From positions 3,596,001-3,660,000 of the forward strand of contig OZ024847.1 in NCBI GenBank assembly GCA_964017145.1: a stretch of DNA of 64,000 nucleotides, in the 5' to 3' direction. Of this stretch, positions 44,668 through 55,536 are shown in pieces. The notes under the pieces are model-generated. The model searched no databases. It had not been told where the DNA came from and saw nothing but the letters and a program-made list of their open reading frames with translations. Numbering within the stretch: the first letter of the stretch is position 1; every line of letters starts with the position of its first letter. Origin of the DNA: Agrocybe praecox. Lineage: Eukaryota > Basidiomycota > Agaricomycetes > Agaricales > Agrocybaceae. The translations under genes and the position numbers were made by a program.

Positions 44668-46341
44668 TTACGATATTTGGCTCTGTGTTGAAAACACCAA
44701 CGGTCCTGATGGTGCAACACTTTCCACTGCCGGCCCAACAACACCTTGCGTGAAGTTGAGATCATCACAAGGTATTTGAACATCATCCCGCGCCGCACTA
44801 CTAATATTTAGGATGAGCCTGGAAGCCATAATATTGGGGAAGCCAAAGGTAAACCCAGCGATGACTGCACCCAGGGCCTACAATTTAAATTAGCTTATTA
44901 CTCTTACTGGGGGTGAATATATAGCTAATATAGGAATGTGGTTCTTACTGGGGAAATCAAGGAAGTTACCATTATAGCAAGACAAGAAGCACCAATGCTA
45001 TGTCGAAGTGGTTCAAGGGTTACAATTTCATTCAAAAAATCGCAGCAGAGGAAGGGCTGACCATATAAAATATGTGAATGAGTCACGAATGATCACATGC
45101 AATAGTCGAAAGTGACGTTGATAAAATTGGCGCGGAGAGGATATGTCAGCTCTCGTTGCTGACACTGGTAACTTGGCAACAGCCATCCCACACAATAAGA
45201 GCTCGAATAGGAACAAAGGAATAAACGGGACATAAGCATGCCGGACCGTCGCTTTTTCAAATACGCACCTCTCCATTTGTAGTGGGAGAACTGTAGCAAC
45301 ACTGATTAGCAAGTATTGACAATTCGTACCTAATAAGCGTATATATGCGCACCCTTCAAAGTGGAAATCGCCCATCCAAAAAGTACACTCGTGGTTAATG
45401 TCGATAGGACGGACAAGCCAAACATCATGCGGAGAACTCTGTGGCTGCCTGCGTATAGAGCGTAGATGCGTAATTGCAAGATTACTGTGGCAAAGGTTAG
45501 TCGATTTAGTAGGGTAAAAATATTGCGTGGAAACCACATCTGATTACTTTGTATGATAAAAGTGTTTGCAAGGGAGCTACCCCTGACCCATTTTAGCGAC
45601 AGCATACCTAGTTTTGTAGGTCAGTATTGTCTCAAGTTCTGTGTAGGCGTCTACTCACATCTGACAAAGAAAGACGCGTAAATATCCGCGTATTATTTAA
45701 ATGTGCACAGGGATGAATGTCTTACGTCTATTTCGAACATATCGTTCGTTCTCGTTCGTCCTGAAAAAATATGTACAAGACTCACCGATATCTGCCGGTC
45801 TGGCATAAATTTCCCTCAAAAAACCGGAGATAAACACATGTTCCGAAAAATAAGCTAGTTGCAGAAGCAAAACTCACAGGTGGTGGTTACTCTAGACAGT
45901 TCAACCAAGTAAGAAATGGCCCGGATGATTGCTTTGATACGTACAGAATAAATAATAATCCGTAATAGCGATTCTGGAAAAGAGAATCAGTAATAAATTT
46001 CTGCTCACATGCCTCAGCTGGTATCTCTCACCACCAAATACAACACCTTTCCTAGCGAACAGCGCTCGCGCTAAATTGTGCGGATGAGACATGTTTGTGC
46101 TAATAAAGATAAATTCTCGCCATACCCATATAACAGTCAATTCTTTCTCGAATGTAAGAACTGCAGAAGTAGAAATAGTAGGTCAGTGCCACAAAAAATG
46201 GCATAGAGTCGACCACGTACCATAATCGTAAATCAGGAAGGTCGCCGCCGCCACTAGCAGTCAACACTGTTAGTCGTGGCGCTAAGAAGAAAAAAATCAC
46301 TCACGGTAAACACACAATGTGGGTTGAACAACTAAACTCAT
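44668..46341 (-). CDS. DUF6533-family seven-transmembrane protein
   Basis: A multi-exon minus-strand gene. The first exons join in frame: 46341-46305, 46253-46221 and 46160-46126, giving 'MSLVVQPTLCVYLAAATFLI' followed by YDYVLTFEKELTVIW, the hallmark start of DUF6533 membrane proteins. After a longer intron (about 115 nt) comes 'KFITDSLFQNRYYGLLFILY'. Later exons give 'LRIYALYAGSHRVLRMMFGL' and 'IPLFLFELLLCGMAVAKL' with 'IIRDSFTYFIW'. The last exon encodes 'ALGAVIAGFTFGFPNIMASR' and stops at 44668. These families are expanded in basidiomycetes and predicted to sit in the plasma membrane; their role is unknown. Exact middle exons were not worked out, but all expected blocks are present in order, so the gene is probably intact. 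Confidence 0.75.
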
Positions 46342-47771
46342 CGCAAGCTCACTACTTGATAAATGTGAAGGAGGTGTATGTGGGGCATAGGTTTGAGGTA
46401 ATGCAGTGCTTATAACATAAGGAATGCAGGTATAAATACTATAGCGTAACCCTGGGCAGTTGGAGCCAAAGCATCATATATATTTATATATGGATACTCA
46501 GGTGCGCGGAATATAATAGCCGTTAACTGTCGCGCCGCCGGATTCAAAAATAGTCAATCCATATCAAAAAGCCGAATATTGATGAACTGATGGGCTCTGG
46601 TCCTTTTTCGAGATGTGAACCTAAGAGATATGCGACGTTCTGAAGATCGAATCAAGTGCTGATGAATGCCTAAGAATTCCCATTTATGAGATTATGCACC
46701 GCCGGACTGTCTTTAGCATTGTCCCTTGGACCCTTTCTCACGAGTCACAACGGGACTCGTTGTGACACAATGCGCAAAGGCGGTGACCTTGCCGACGCCC
46801 CGCGCGCGGCGTATGCCACTCGTTCAACGTCGACGTTGTGCTCGACGTTGGCAACAGTATTGGTCCGCCTATAATTCGCCTGTAGTTCGCAGAGCAGAAA
46901 TTTCCTGCTGTGTCTTTGGATGTCCGTCAATGCTGCCAGACTCCCATGAGTGTCCGATGGTGAGTCCTTCAACATTTCCCTTCGGAACAGGTGAGCCTTC
47001 GCTTCGGCATTAGTTACTCCCCAGTAACATTGCGTCGAGGATGGGTGCCGCAATGGTCGGCCCGCTTGCTCGACAATGTTGATGCCAAAGCAGCCGTTCG
47101 GGCAATTGGGCGTCGGTGGTGATGACGACATCGTCAACAATGCCGACTCCATTTTCACGCACCAAGGCCAATTGTTCGGGGGACAGTCTCGCGAACAGTC
47201 CCGCGGATTTCAATCTCAGAAATGAGATGCCCTCTGAATATTGAATACCGATGGATTGATCAAACGTCGGAGTTGAATACACATAATACATGAGCATGGT
47301 TGACTGGCACACGTAGATAAGTATCTATAACCTATGCACATGAATAAAAAATGGCCTTCCCTTCTTTTCCTTTGCCATTGGCCTTGATTTTCAATCATTA
47401 TCCGTAGTTCCCCATCCATTCTCCAGCATATGATATTTTTTGTTGATCATTCATTGCTCCTTTTATTCATCCAATCCGTCATTATCCATCCTCCTCGTGG
47501 CTGAAAAATGTATCGTAATCCATTTGACCTCCCATTGATTAATCGAAACCGCCATCCATTATCCATCCAGTGTGCGTCATTATTTATCCTTGTTTAAACC
47601 ACCATCCATCATTATCAGTACAACCACCAGTCCATCAAATTTATATTTTTAGAAACAGTATTTCATGTCACTGATTTCTCCCCGCTGACTTAGGGAACAG
47701 GGAGAAATCAGTAACGTGAAAATTTTTTCACTACCCCTGACGGCATGACCGGTGTACCTGATTATTCGTGG
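46342..47771. other. Intergenic, no confident gene
   Basis: Includes a GC-richer block (46680-47320) with overlapping open frames on both strands, one giving 'VRENGVGIVDDVVITTDAQL' on the minus strand. I find no domain, start or splice pattern that settles it; it may be a decayed gene. 47400-47640 contains repeated CATCCAT/CATTATCCATC words (simple-sequence-like). Confidence 0.35.
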
Positions 47772-47774
47772 TTA

Positions 47775-47941
47775 CACGGCGGGCGCCGACACCTGTATAT
47801 CAAAAATACAGCGTGGTATATACTGGTCGCGTGTATATATTGACATGTATGGGAAGCCCGAAACCTGTATCTTCGACATACAGGTTGATAAATACACGCG
47901 ACCTATATTTATTAACCTGTTTCTCATCGGCGCCTGCCGTG
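47775..47941. mobile_element. 167-bp MITE with TTA target duplication (PIF/Harbinger-like)
   Basis: Terminal inverted repeats CACGGCGGGCGCCGA and TCGGCGCCTGCCGTG (one mismatch) are flanked by TTA at 47772-47774 and 47942-47944. A second, internal inverted repeat pairs GGTCGCGTGTAT with ATACACGCGACC, so the whole element folds. A 3-bp TTA/TAA duplication is the signature of PIF/Harbinger-type insertion. A relative lies at the inner edge of the giant element's arms. Confidence 0.75.
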
Positions 47942-47944
47942 TTA

Positions 47945-48861
47945 TCCATCCGACCTCCTCCTACTCATTATCCATCACTGCACGTCAGCAGAAACTAAGG
48001 AGGATATGTTTGATGGTGTGGGACTACGGGTAGTTGCATGATGAGCGTTAGGAAGCGATTTATGCTTAAAGATGTAATTGATCTTCTGAGAATATTTATT
48101 TCCTATGTGATTCATCTTCCCCGAGTCGTTTGATATCCAAATCGCTATGCTAGTACTGCAAACCGCCTGTGCTAGTGCCGCTAATGCCATCGGAGTTGAA
48201 ATCATAATTTTGATATCGGGGATGTCGGCACAATAGATCATATTCGTTATTCTTCGCTTCATACCTTTTTCCCGCATATAGCTGCTCCCTTCAATACTTA
48301 TGCCACCTGACACCATCTATGGACTTACATTGCTCGCTTGGATCATATGTTCCTTCCTCTCCGCACTACTCAGACCAAACCGAAACCCAGATTCGCATAT
48401 TCGCCTATAAAAATTGCAATAGATGCAACTCCAAAGATGTATGGGAAATGATAACGACGCGAAGACATGGGACGGATTCAGCACGGGGTGTGCTATATGT
48501 GTGATGAGGATGAGCCGTCTACGGCTGGCTATGTTGACCGCGCTACGCATTCTCCCACTTGCTTCATGCATCATTGACTATTTCTGCCATCAATACTGGA
48601 GTGATCTGTGATCTCCGTTCCTCTATTCCCTTGTTTGTCACTTTCTCCATTCCTATCGTCATTCCTGGATCTGAGACGGAGATCATTTTGCGCTGCCCGA
48701 CCCAGCGTTGTGCGAGTCAACAGCTAGTCATTGACGGCCGGTGACTAGTTATTGATGGGTCAAGCTTCTAGTCAAGAGTTTGTGTGACTGTGATAGTGCA
48801 TACATTACGTTGCTTAAATTGTCGAGATAAGATTTCCAAGTCTTTGCGCGGGTCGACCAAG
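47945..48861. other. Intergenic, no supported gene
   Basis: About 900 bases with short frames only. Nothing recognised. Confidence 0.35.
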
Positions 48862-48867
48862 TCCTTA

Positions 48868-49665
48868 TATGGTGGTCATTTAGGGGAAGTTTTCCCGCGC
48901 ACCGCTCATTGTGATTTTACCCTTTCCGCGCAATGCTAGGGTCAAATTAGGTCTAAATATGGTTAAGTCCAATTTGTCCCTGAAAGTGTGCGCGGACAGG
49001 AAAGTTGCGCGCAATTCTTTTAATTGAAGTGGAGTCATGTGCGCGGGTATTTGGACCAGCACGCGCAATTCTTTTAAGACTTGCACGCAACACTTTTGTG
49101 TGAGCGCGTGATTTTAGTATTTACTGGCGCGCAATTAATGTGTGCGGGCATGTGCCGGTTTGCCGAAGATCGGATCATCCGGCTGCATAAAAGCTTTCAA
49201 CGGAGCCATATGTCAGACTTCATTTACAATTCAAATACATACTATGTTATGAAGACCATTCTAACTTTCCAGTGGGAGTCTTTGCTTGTACTTACTTATC
49301 ACTTCTTAACCTTTTGTACTTGGACACTTGATTATATGATTTGATGCAAATAGTTCTATAGGAAATGATGAGTTTAAATATATACTAGACCATTCGTATC
49401 AGTAAATTACTTGCAGGTTATAATTTATGGGACATAAATTCAAGAATATACCGGAGATTTAAATTCTTCCAAGTGCCGGAATGCCAGACGGTGATTCGAC
49501 TTGCGGCAGACCGGCATACGCAGGCACACATTAATTGCGCGCCAGTAAAATCACGCGCTCACACAAAAATGTTGCGCACAATTCTCAAAATAATTGCGCG
49601 CTCTGCTCCGGGTAAAAATCTCAATGAGCGGTGCGCGGGAATACTTCCCCTAAATGACCGCCATA
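48868..49665. mobile_element. 798-bp TIR element with 6-bp TCCTTA duplication
   Basis: Ends TATGGYGGTCATTTAGGGGA continue as GTnTTCCCGCGCACCGCTCATTG, about 43 bp matched between the two ends with two mismatches. Inverted similarity runs further inwards: the TGTGAGCGCGTGATTTTA and TGGCGCGCAATTAATGTGTG blocks also occur at both sides. The flanks are TCCTTA at 48862-48867 and 49666-49671. The interior holds several GCGCGCAATT words and no transposase, so it is non-autonomous. I do not recognise the superfamily from the end sequence. Confidence 0.8.
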
Positions 49666-49671
49666 TCCTTA

Positions 49672-50950
49672 AGGCCTCACCGCTCGGGTAAGGCCGATAA
49701 GAAACTAAATTTGGGAAATGATGATTGATCAATCAGATAAGTACTGCCATCACGATGACTAGCCATGACTTGTCCATCAATTTTACTAGTCATGACTGGC
49801 ATGGGGTGTGACAAAGGGGAAAGGTAGGGAAATGTGGGTATACATCTCTGATGCCATGTATATGGAGGTACTTAGTTGTAATAGTACCTATTTTCGGAGT
49901 GAACTGGGACGAAGATGAAGGAAGGCGGACGCGAGCTGAGAACACGGGTGTACTCTTGCTGGTAGTATGGGTATGCCGCGCCGCTGTGAATCATACGAGG
50001 TTTATTTGGTGTCAGTAAAATCCAAAGACGTGTGCTTAGGGATCCCTGGAGTGGAGACGAAACTAGACGAGTATGTCCAAGTGAGCTACATGCGGTATGA
50101 CATCTTTATTCAGATAGGATAGGATAAGATAAGATCACATTAACGTGACCGTTTTTAAAACTCCGATTCGGAATGAAATGTAAATAACTGGTTTCGGTTT
50201 TCCGGTGTAGGCTATTCTTTGAATCGCACCACTCGAAGCCTAGTATGAATTTTTATTTATGATATTTACATTGGGTGACTTTCCGTAAAGTTTCTGATTA
50301 AAATAATCTTGAATAGACTTAGTCGGAGCTTGGAATTCGAGATTTATTCCAATAATCCATTCAGGTGAATAAACCGTAAGCTAACTGAATATATGTATAT
50401 AGATAATATTATTTCTTGCTATTCGAACCTGTCGCCTGCGGTAAAAGTCATGAAGGATACTTCACGCGAAAGAGATCTTACTGAATGAAATCGAGTGCGT
50501 TGATTACCTTCCTAAATGTGCCATTTTCTTCCCTTTTCAGACATAGAACGAGAGGATCCACTTTGGATCCACTCGGTGACAAGTGCTTAGAGAAGCAATC
50601 CGACCCTAATTAGCAGCATTTTTCGTTCAGGAATTTTTTATTTTGAGAAGGAGTACCGCGGATGTAAGTTTCTTCATCATTTGAAATGAGTGGGCAGAGT
50701 TGAGCAGCAAGAGAAAGACTTGATGACTGTCGCCTCATAGTCGAAGGGCGTGAGAATCATGTGTAGCCTTGTTTATTTAGAGGGGTCGCCAAATTAATCC
50801 AGAGGCTCCACCTTCCTAATCCGTCTCGGCATCACGGCCGCTCGACCAAATATAATATTTTATGATGCATAAATGATTAAAAAAGCTCACGGAAAGTCAC
50901 CCATTTTTCAAGTATTCACTTCAGCTTTGAATTTGTAGGTTTCGTACCCA
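49672..50950. other. Intergenic and promoter region of the first MYND gene
   Basis: About 1.3 kb. CATGACT(A/T)G words repeat near 49755-49800. A GATAAGATAAGATC tract lies near 50125. No gene. Confidence 0.4.
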
Positions 50951-52551
50951 ATGGCTTCGCTCTATCGAGACGCCCCGCGAAATTTGAAGCACAAATGTCT
51001 CAAATCATCCGTCGAGCTGCTGACGGACGTGCTGCGTCCTCCTATTTCATCTGAAATATGCTTTTGTAGAGTCCAAATTGCCGTTACGTGCTTGGACAAG
51101 GGGATCAGAGATCTCAGAATGACGTTGGCCACGGTCAAATTTGAGTCCTCGCAGCATGAGCTTCTCAGAGCTTCAATGTGATTCCTGACATTATGCCGCA
51201 CAACATCGGAGTACGAAGCGATGTCCTCCCAATTCCGCTCATGCAGATGCGATCTAACGAGCAGGGAGGTATATGATCTCTATAAACTATGCTCGAGCTC
51301 CCCCGTTCTCTCAGAGCTGACGTCCTTTCTCAGAGAAAATATGACACCTCCAACACACCCAGAGAACACGATATTCCTGGTCGTGCGTCTGGTTTCGAGA
51401 CTAGTTCATATGGCTATTAGTCGTAGGTCATTCAACAAGTTTCATGACACAAAACGAATGTCAAACGGAGACAGCGGCGTACAAAAATGGCCTCGGGATG
51501 AAGAAGACCTCTTCCCTTTCGGACTCGAACACTTCATCGAAGCTTTTAATACGCTGGCCAAGGTCAGCCATGCGCAATCGGCCTATTTTCCATTCTCTCT
51601 TACTGCCACTCTTTGTCAATTCTACCAAAAATTCGTGGATGGACTCTTCAAGGTCGAATTTTATATACCGAAACACGACCTGGCGTTCGTGACTATCATG
51701 AGAACCTTGAAAGATCTGGCCGGTTTGTACCCAACCTCCAGAAGTCCGAGGGATCCAGCAATACGCCAAAAGACCTCGCCGTGGCTCCATGCACAGAGTG
51801 ACAGTTTCAATGAAAGCGTGTATGCCGTTTACTGGTTACTTCACTTTCTCGTCACCCATCATGATATGGGAATGATTTTTATCCTCACTCAGCACAATGC
51901 CACGGAAATATTGGAACGTGTTTGGGAAATTGTTTGCAAGTTTGGACCTGCTCTCGAGGAAACCAAATTGACTCTTGAAATGCTTATAACCTTCTTACCG
52001 CGTAATTTCTATATCGATCCTAATACAGGTATGGTCGACGTCAAGAACGATACCCCCAAGAAACGATTGGAGCAGATGGTTTCCGAAACCGTCTACAATT
52101 ATCCTCATGCGTGGTTGAGGATAAAAGAAGTCCCAAAATTGGGCTGCTTTTCCATCGATTGCCCATCGGGGGGAAGGCAAAGTTTTGCCCTGCAAGCGTG
52201 TGGAAAATGTAATCTTGTTCGGTATTGCGGAAGAGAAGTAAGTATTTTATTTGCTCAGAGAATTTCAAACAAAATTTGACAAATCTTCAATAGTGCCAGA
52301 GAGATTCGTGGAAACATCCGAGATACCCGCATAAGCTTCTTTGCGACAAGATATGCCAGTTACAAGGTACGATCGGGTCGCAAATATTGTCCAGGCTGAT
52401 CACGGAATACGCTTCTTTCGAGGCTTTCCAGGAAGTCTGTGTATTGAAGAATGTGGACCCTGCACTGGTGTCATATATGGCGCACCTGGTTACTGCTACG
52501 ACGACGGAGAAAGCCGTTGATAAAATGGTTCGGACAGGATTTCAAATTTAA
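50951..52551 (+). pseudogene. MYND-finger protein gene with one premature stop (paralogue 1)
   Basis: Two exons, 50951-52237 and 52294-52551, would encode 514 aa, but codon 77 (51179-51181) is TGA. The paralogue at 61556-63169 has CGA (Arg) at this position ('LLRASMRFL' against 'LLRASM*FL'), so a single C-to-T change at a CpG broke it. The rest is open. The C-terminal MYND zinc finger spans the intron: 'CFSIDC', 'CGKCNLVRYC', then 'CQRDSWKHPRYPHKLLC' in exon 2. MYND fingers mediate protein-protein contacts. The long N-terminal helical region has no known domain. It could still be expressed by readthrough, or the downstream 352-codon frame (from 51221) could start anew. Closest relative is the minus-strand copy 9 kb away. 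Confidence 0.75.
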
Positions 52552-52619
52552 CTCAATTCAGGATGTACCGAGTAATGTTTTATATGTATTCATAATAAAT
52601 AAAATACAAATAAAATGTT

Positions 52620-53640
52620 AGGCCGACGTGGTCAGTAAACTATTTCAACCATTGCCAATTGAAAAAAGACAAAGGAAACCAACCCAAGGACAGATTCGGA
52701 CCGACGGGAGACAAAAAAGCGAAGTGATGGGCCTGGTTTCACCGAGAGGAAAAGAAAAAAACCTATGAAAGATAGGAAAGAAATCTCGAGGGCCGAGTAA
52801 GTACGATACTGAGACGGGAACCGCTTGATGGGGAGAGATGTGAGTCAAAGAGCTAAAGGGGGACCGAAAACGAGAACAATTAGAGAAGAAGGGCGTACGA
52901 ATGTGGATTGTGTAGGGGTTCAAACTTTGATGATGAACCGCGAAGGCGGCCGATCGTGAATAAGTGAACGAGTACGGGGACGGAGAAGAGGAGGAGGGTG
53001 GAGAGGACAGAAGGCTACGGGTTGGGGTGTGATCGATTTGTATTGAGCTTATGAGACGTGGCTGTGAACAAAGAGAAATGCGGACAAATCGCAGAAAGGC
53101 AGGGTTGGGTGGAGTAGCGTAAATCGTACGAAGAGGAAATTGAACAAGACGGTGTGGGTGGGCCTGCAATTGGGTTGAGCTATTAAAACTAGAATTGTGT
53201 GTGGACGCCTAGAGTACCTTGGTTTCACTTGATTAATGTATATATACGAGGGTGGATCAATTTTTGAGTGGACGAAGGGAAAAGTGGAAGTGAATCGAGG
53301 CGGAAGCTCATGCACAACGCTCGGCACCATCTATGAGATCATGTTTAGTCGTAATCTTGTGTATGTTTTGGAGTAGACGATGGGAAGCAGGCGCGAGCCA
53401 AGGGAGCAACGCAAGAGGAAGACGCATAGTTGTCAATGAAAGTGAACATGTTCGAAGTGCACTGTACGTGTCAGCCTTACTCGTTCGTTCGTTCGTGGCG
53501 ATGTCATAGCAGTACGATGTGGTGGTGGAGTTGACATTCGTCACTCGGCCGGGATCCCGATTGCATCCCATGTGCACGTGTATGTCAGCCAGGGCCCAGG
53601 ACGCGTCGCGTCGGCATTTGACTTCCCAAAATGTCCTATT
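52620..53640 (+). repeat. GC-rich dispersed repeat copy between MYND genes
   Basis: Starts TTAGGCCGACGTGGTCAGTAA, like GCCGACGTGGTCGGTCAAT near 33883. It continues through the G-rich body, a CGTTCGTTCGTGG block (about 53482) and the tail GGCCGGGATCCCGATTGCAT...GTGCACGTG (about 53548). Open frames within it are spurious. Confidence 0.6.
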
Positions 53641-53810
53641 TAATTTAAATATTTTTCACGCCCAAGCTCACGTGCTATGAGTTACATGACGTCATCGGTC
53701 ACGTCGCTTTCTAAATTAATCTGGTCCTGATTCCTGAACAACTGATTGTCGGTGGTCGAGCCACATTTTTTTCCATCCTTCGTCCATCTTCATTTCATCT
53801 GCCTTTCGAA

Positions 53811-55536
53811 ATGCCTTCAAAGACCAAAAGAAAGACCAAGAAACCTACCACAGGAAATCTACCTTCGGTAAATGCCGCAATCGCAGTGCTGACATTGGCA
53901 ATGCAGGACCCCTTACATGAGCAGGTTTGCGCATTCAGGCTCTCAGTAGCGTCCCATCGTATCGACCAAGAGCTGGAAAATTTCCAAAATTTTGCGGAGA
54001 AGTCGAAATTCGTCCGATCCTATCCTGAATTTCTCAGGGCGGGCATTAGGTTCCTTACAACATCGTATGAGTCGGTGCCGGAGTTCGATGCGTTTATAGA
54101 TAAAATGGGGAAGTGCAGCCATGGATGCCCATCAACTCGCCATCGTATTTATAGAGAATCGGGAATAATTGTGCCTCTGCGGGCTTCTTCTTCGACAACA
54201 TCTCCTCAAATTCGCCGCCATCGTTGCAGCGCAGTCCCAGCTGAAGAGTTGGTGGAGGACATTTTCCAGATCTTTGACGCACTGAATATCGCCAGCACAT
54301 TTATTGAAATTTCCCTTTCCGAGTTGACGCGTCATAAATTCCGGGCGTTTAACGCTGAGGACGCCGTACAGAATTGGCCTCAAGGACCAGACGATCTCCT
54401 TCCGTTCGGGCCCAAACAGTCAGTCGAAGCACTTGCGAATTGGGCGCGTAATCCTCCTCTGGGATCAGACTTATTCAGGCTGATAGGATCTTTGGCACTA
54501 TTCTATGCCCCATTTTCTAAAGTGATAGTTGGCTCAGCTATTCCTCACGAGTTATCGCTTCCCATCCCTGCCAATTATCTCCGACACATTATCGAGGATT
54601 ATGATACTTTGAGCGATAAATCACCTAGGCGCCCAGTACCCCTAGAAGCCGTTCATGACCACTTCAAAACGGTACTCGATTCGCTGTCTAACTACTACGA
54701 AAACATACAGCGGAGCGAAAACGGGCTTTTCCCTTCAGTTATGAAAGGATTTGGCAGAAATTACCACCTCACATTTTCCAAAGTGGTTGAAATATTGAAT
54801 TCGCCATCTCTTTCCTCGCCGGATTTCGACAGATCAAGGTTAATCATGAGTCGGATGGCAACTTATACTCTGCCTTTCTCTGAACCGGGAAACCCCCTAG
54901 GGATTTTTGGAGGGGCATCTCGTATACGGAATGCTATCAACGCAGAGCGGATGGAGCCTGCATTCGAACCGCTTCGGACCAGACGCAAAGCTGGCTGTGC
55001 GAACTTGGAGTGTCCCATCGGTCTCGAATCAGTTGTACACGCAAAGTTGTGTGGGAAATGCGATTTGGTTAGATTTTGCGATAAAAAGGTACGTTATCGT
55101 TTGTGAAAAACTTTTCCTGGCAGATGTTGACAGAATAATACAGTGCCTTCGCCAAGCGTGGAACTCGAGACGCCATCCACACAAGGAGTTGTGTGAGAGC
55201 ATATCTAAATTCAGGATATCTTTGGGTCCCGAAGCGTGGACGTCGATATGGGCGCATGGATTTACCGAGAAGGATTTCGAGGATCTGTGCAGAGGAAAAG
55301 GCGTAAGCATCGACCAGGTCAAGAACGATGTCTCCGTTCCACTCCGAATGCTTGCAATGTTTGCCGACTTTGAGCATCATGCCCAGGCGATACGCAACTT
55401 GGAATTTGGCAAAACGGCGAACGGCGCAAAGGCGAATGCGCACATGGATAAACTTAGGAAACAATTGGATAGAGTAATGGACGAGTCTAATGCGAATCTT
55501 TTAGAAGAGCTTATGGAAGGTTTGGAAGTGTGTTGA
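53811..55536 (+). CDS. MYND-finger protein, paralogue 2, 556 aa
   Basis: Two exons join in frame: 53811-55088 and 55144-55536 (1,671 nt). The N-terminus is Lys-rich (KTKRKTKKP), a possible nuclear signal. The long middle is helical and shares 'W..GPDDLLPFG...SVEAL' with the other two copies ('WPRDEEDLFPFGLEHSIEAL'). The MYND finger spans the intron at the same place as in the paralogues: 'CANLECP', 'CGKCDLVRFC', then 'CLRQAWNSRRHPHKELC'. Unlike the others it has a longer C-terminal tail (about 110 residues after the finger), rich in charged helices. Role unknown beyond protein binding. It is the most diverged of the three and has no defect. Confidence 0.8.

Noticed and set aside
46745..47312. 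Possible minus-strand gene with 'VRENGVGIVDDVVITTDAQL'
   Set aside because: Two overlapping frames look equally plausible, and there is no start, splice pattern or known domain. Kept only as a note.
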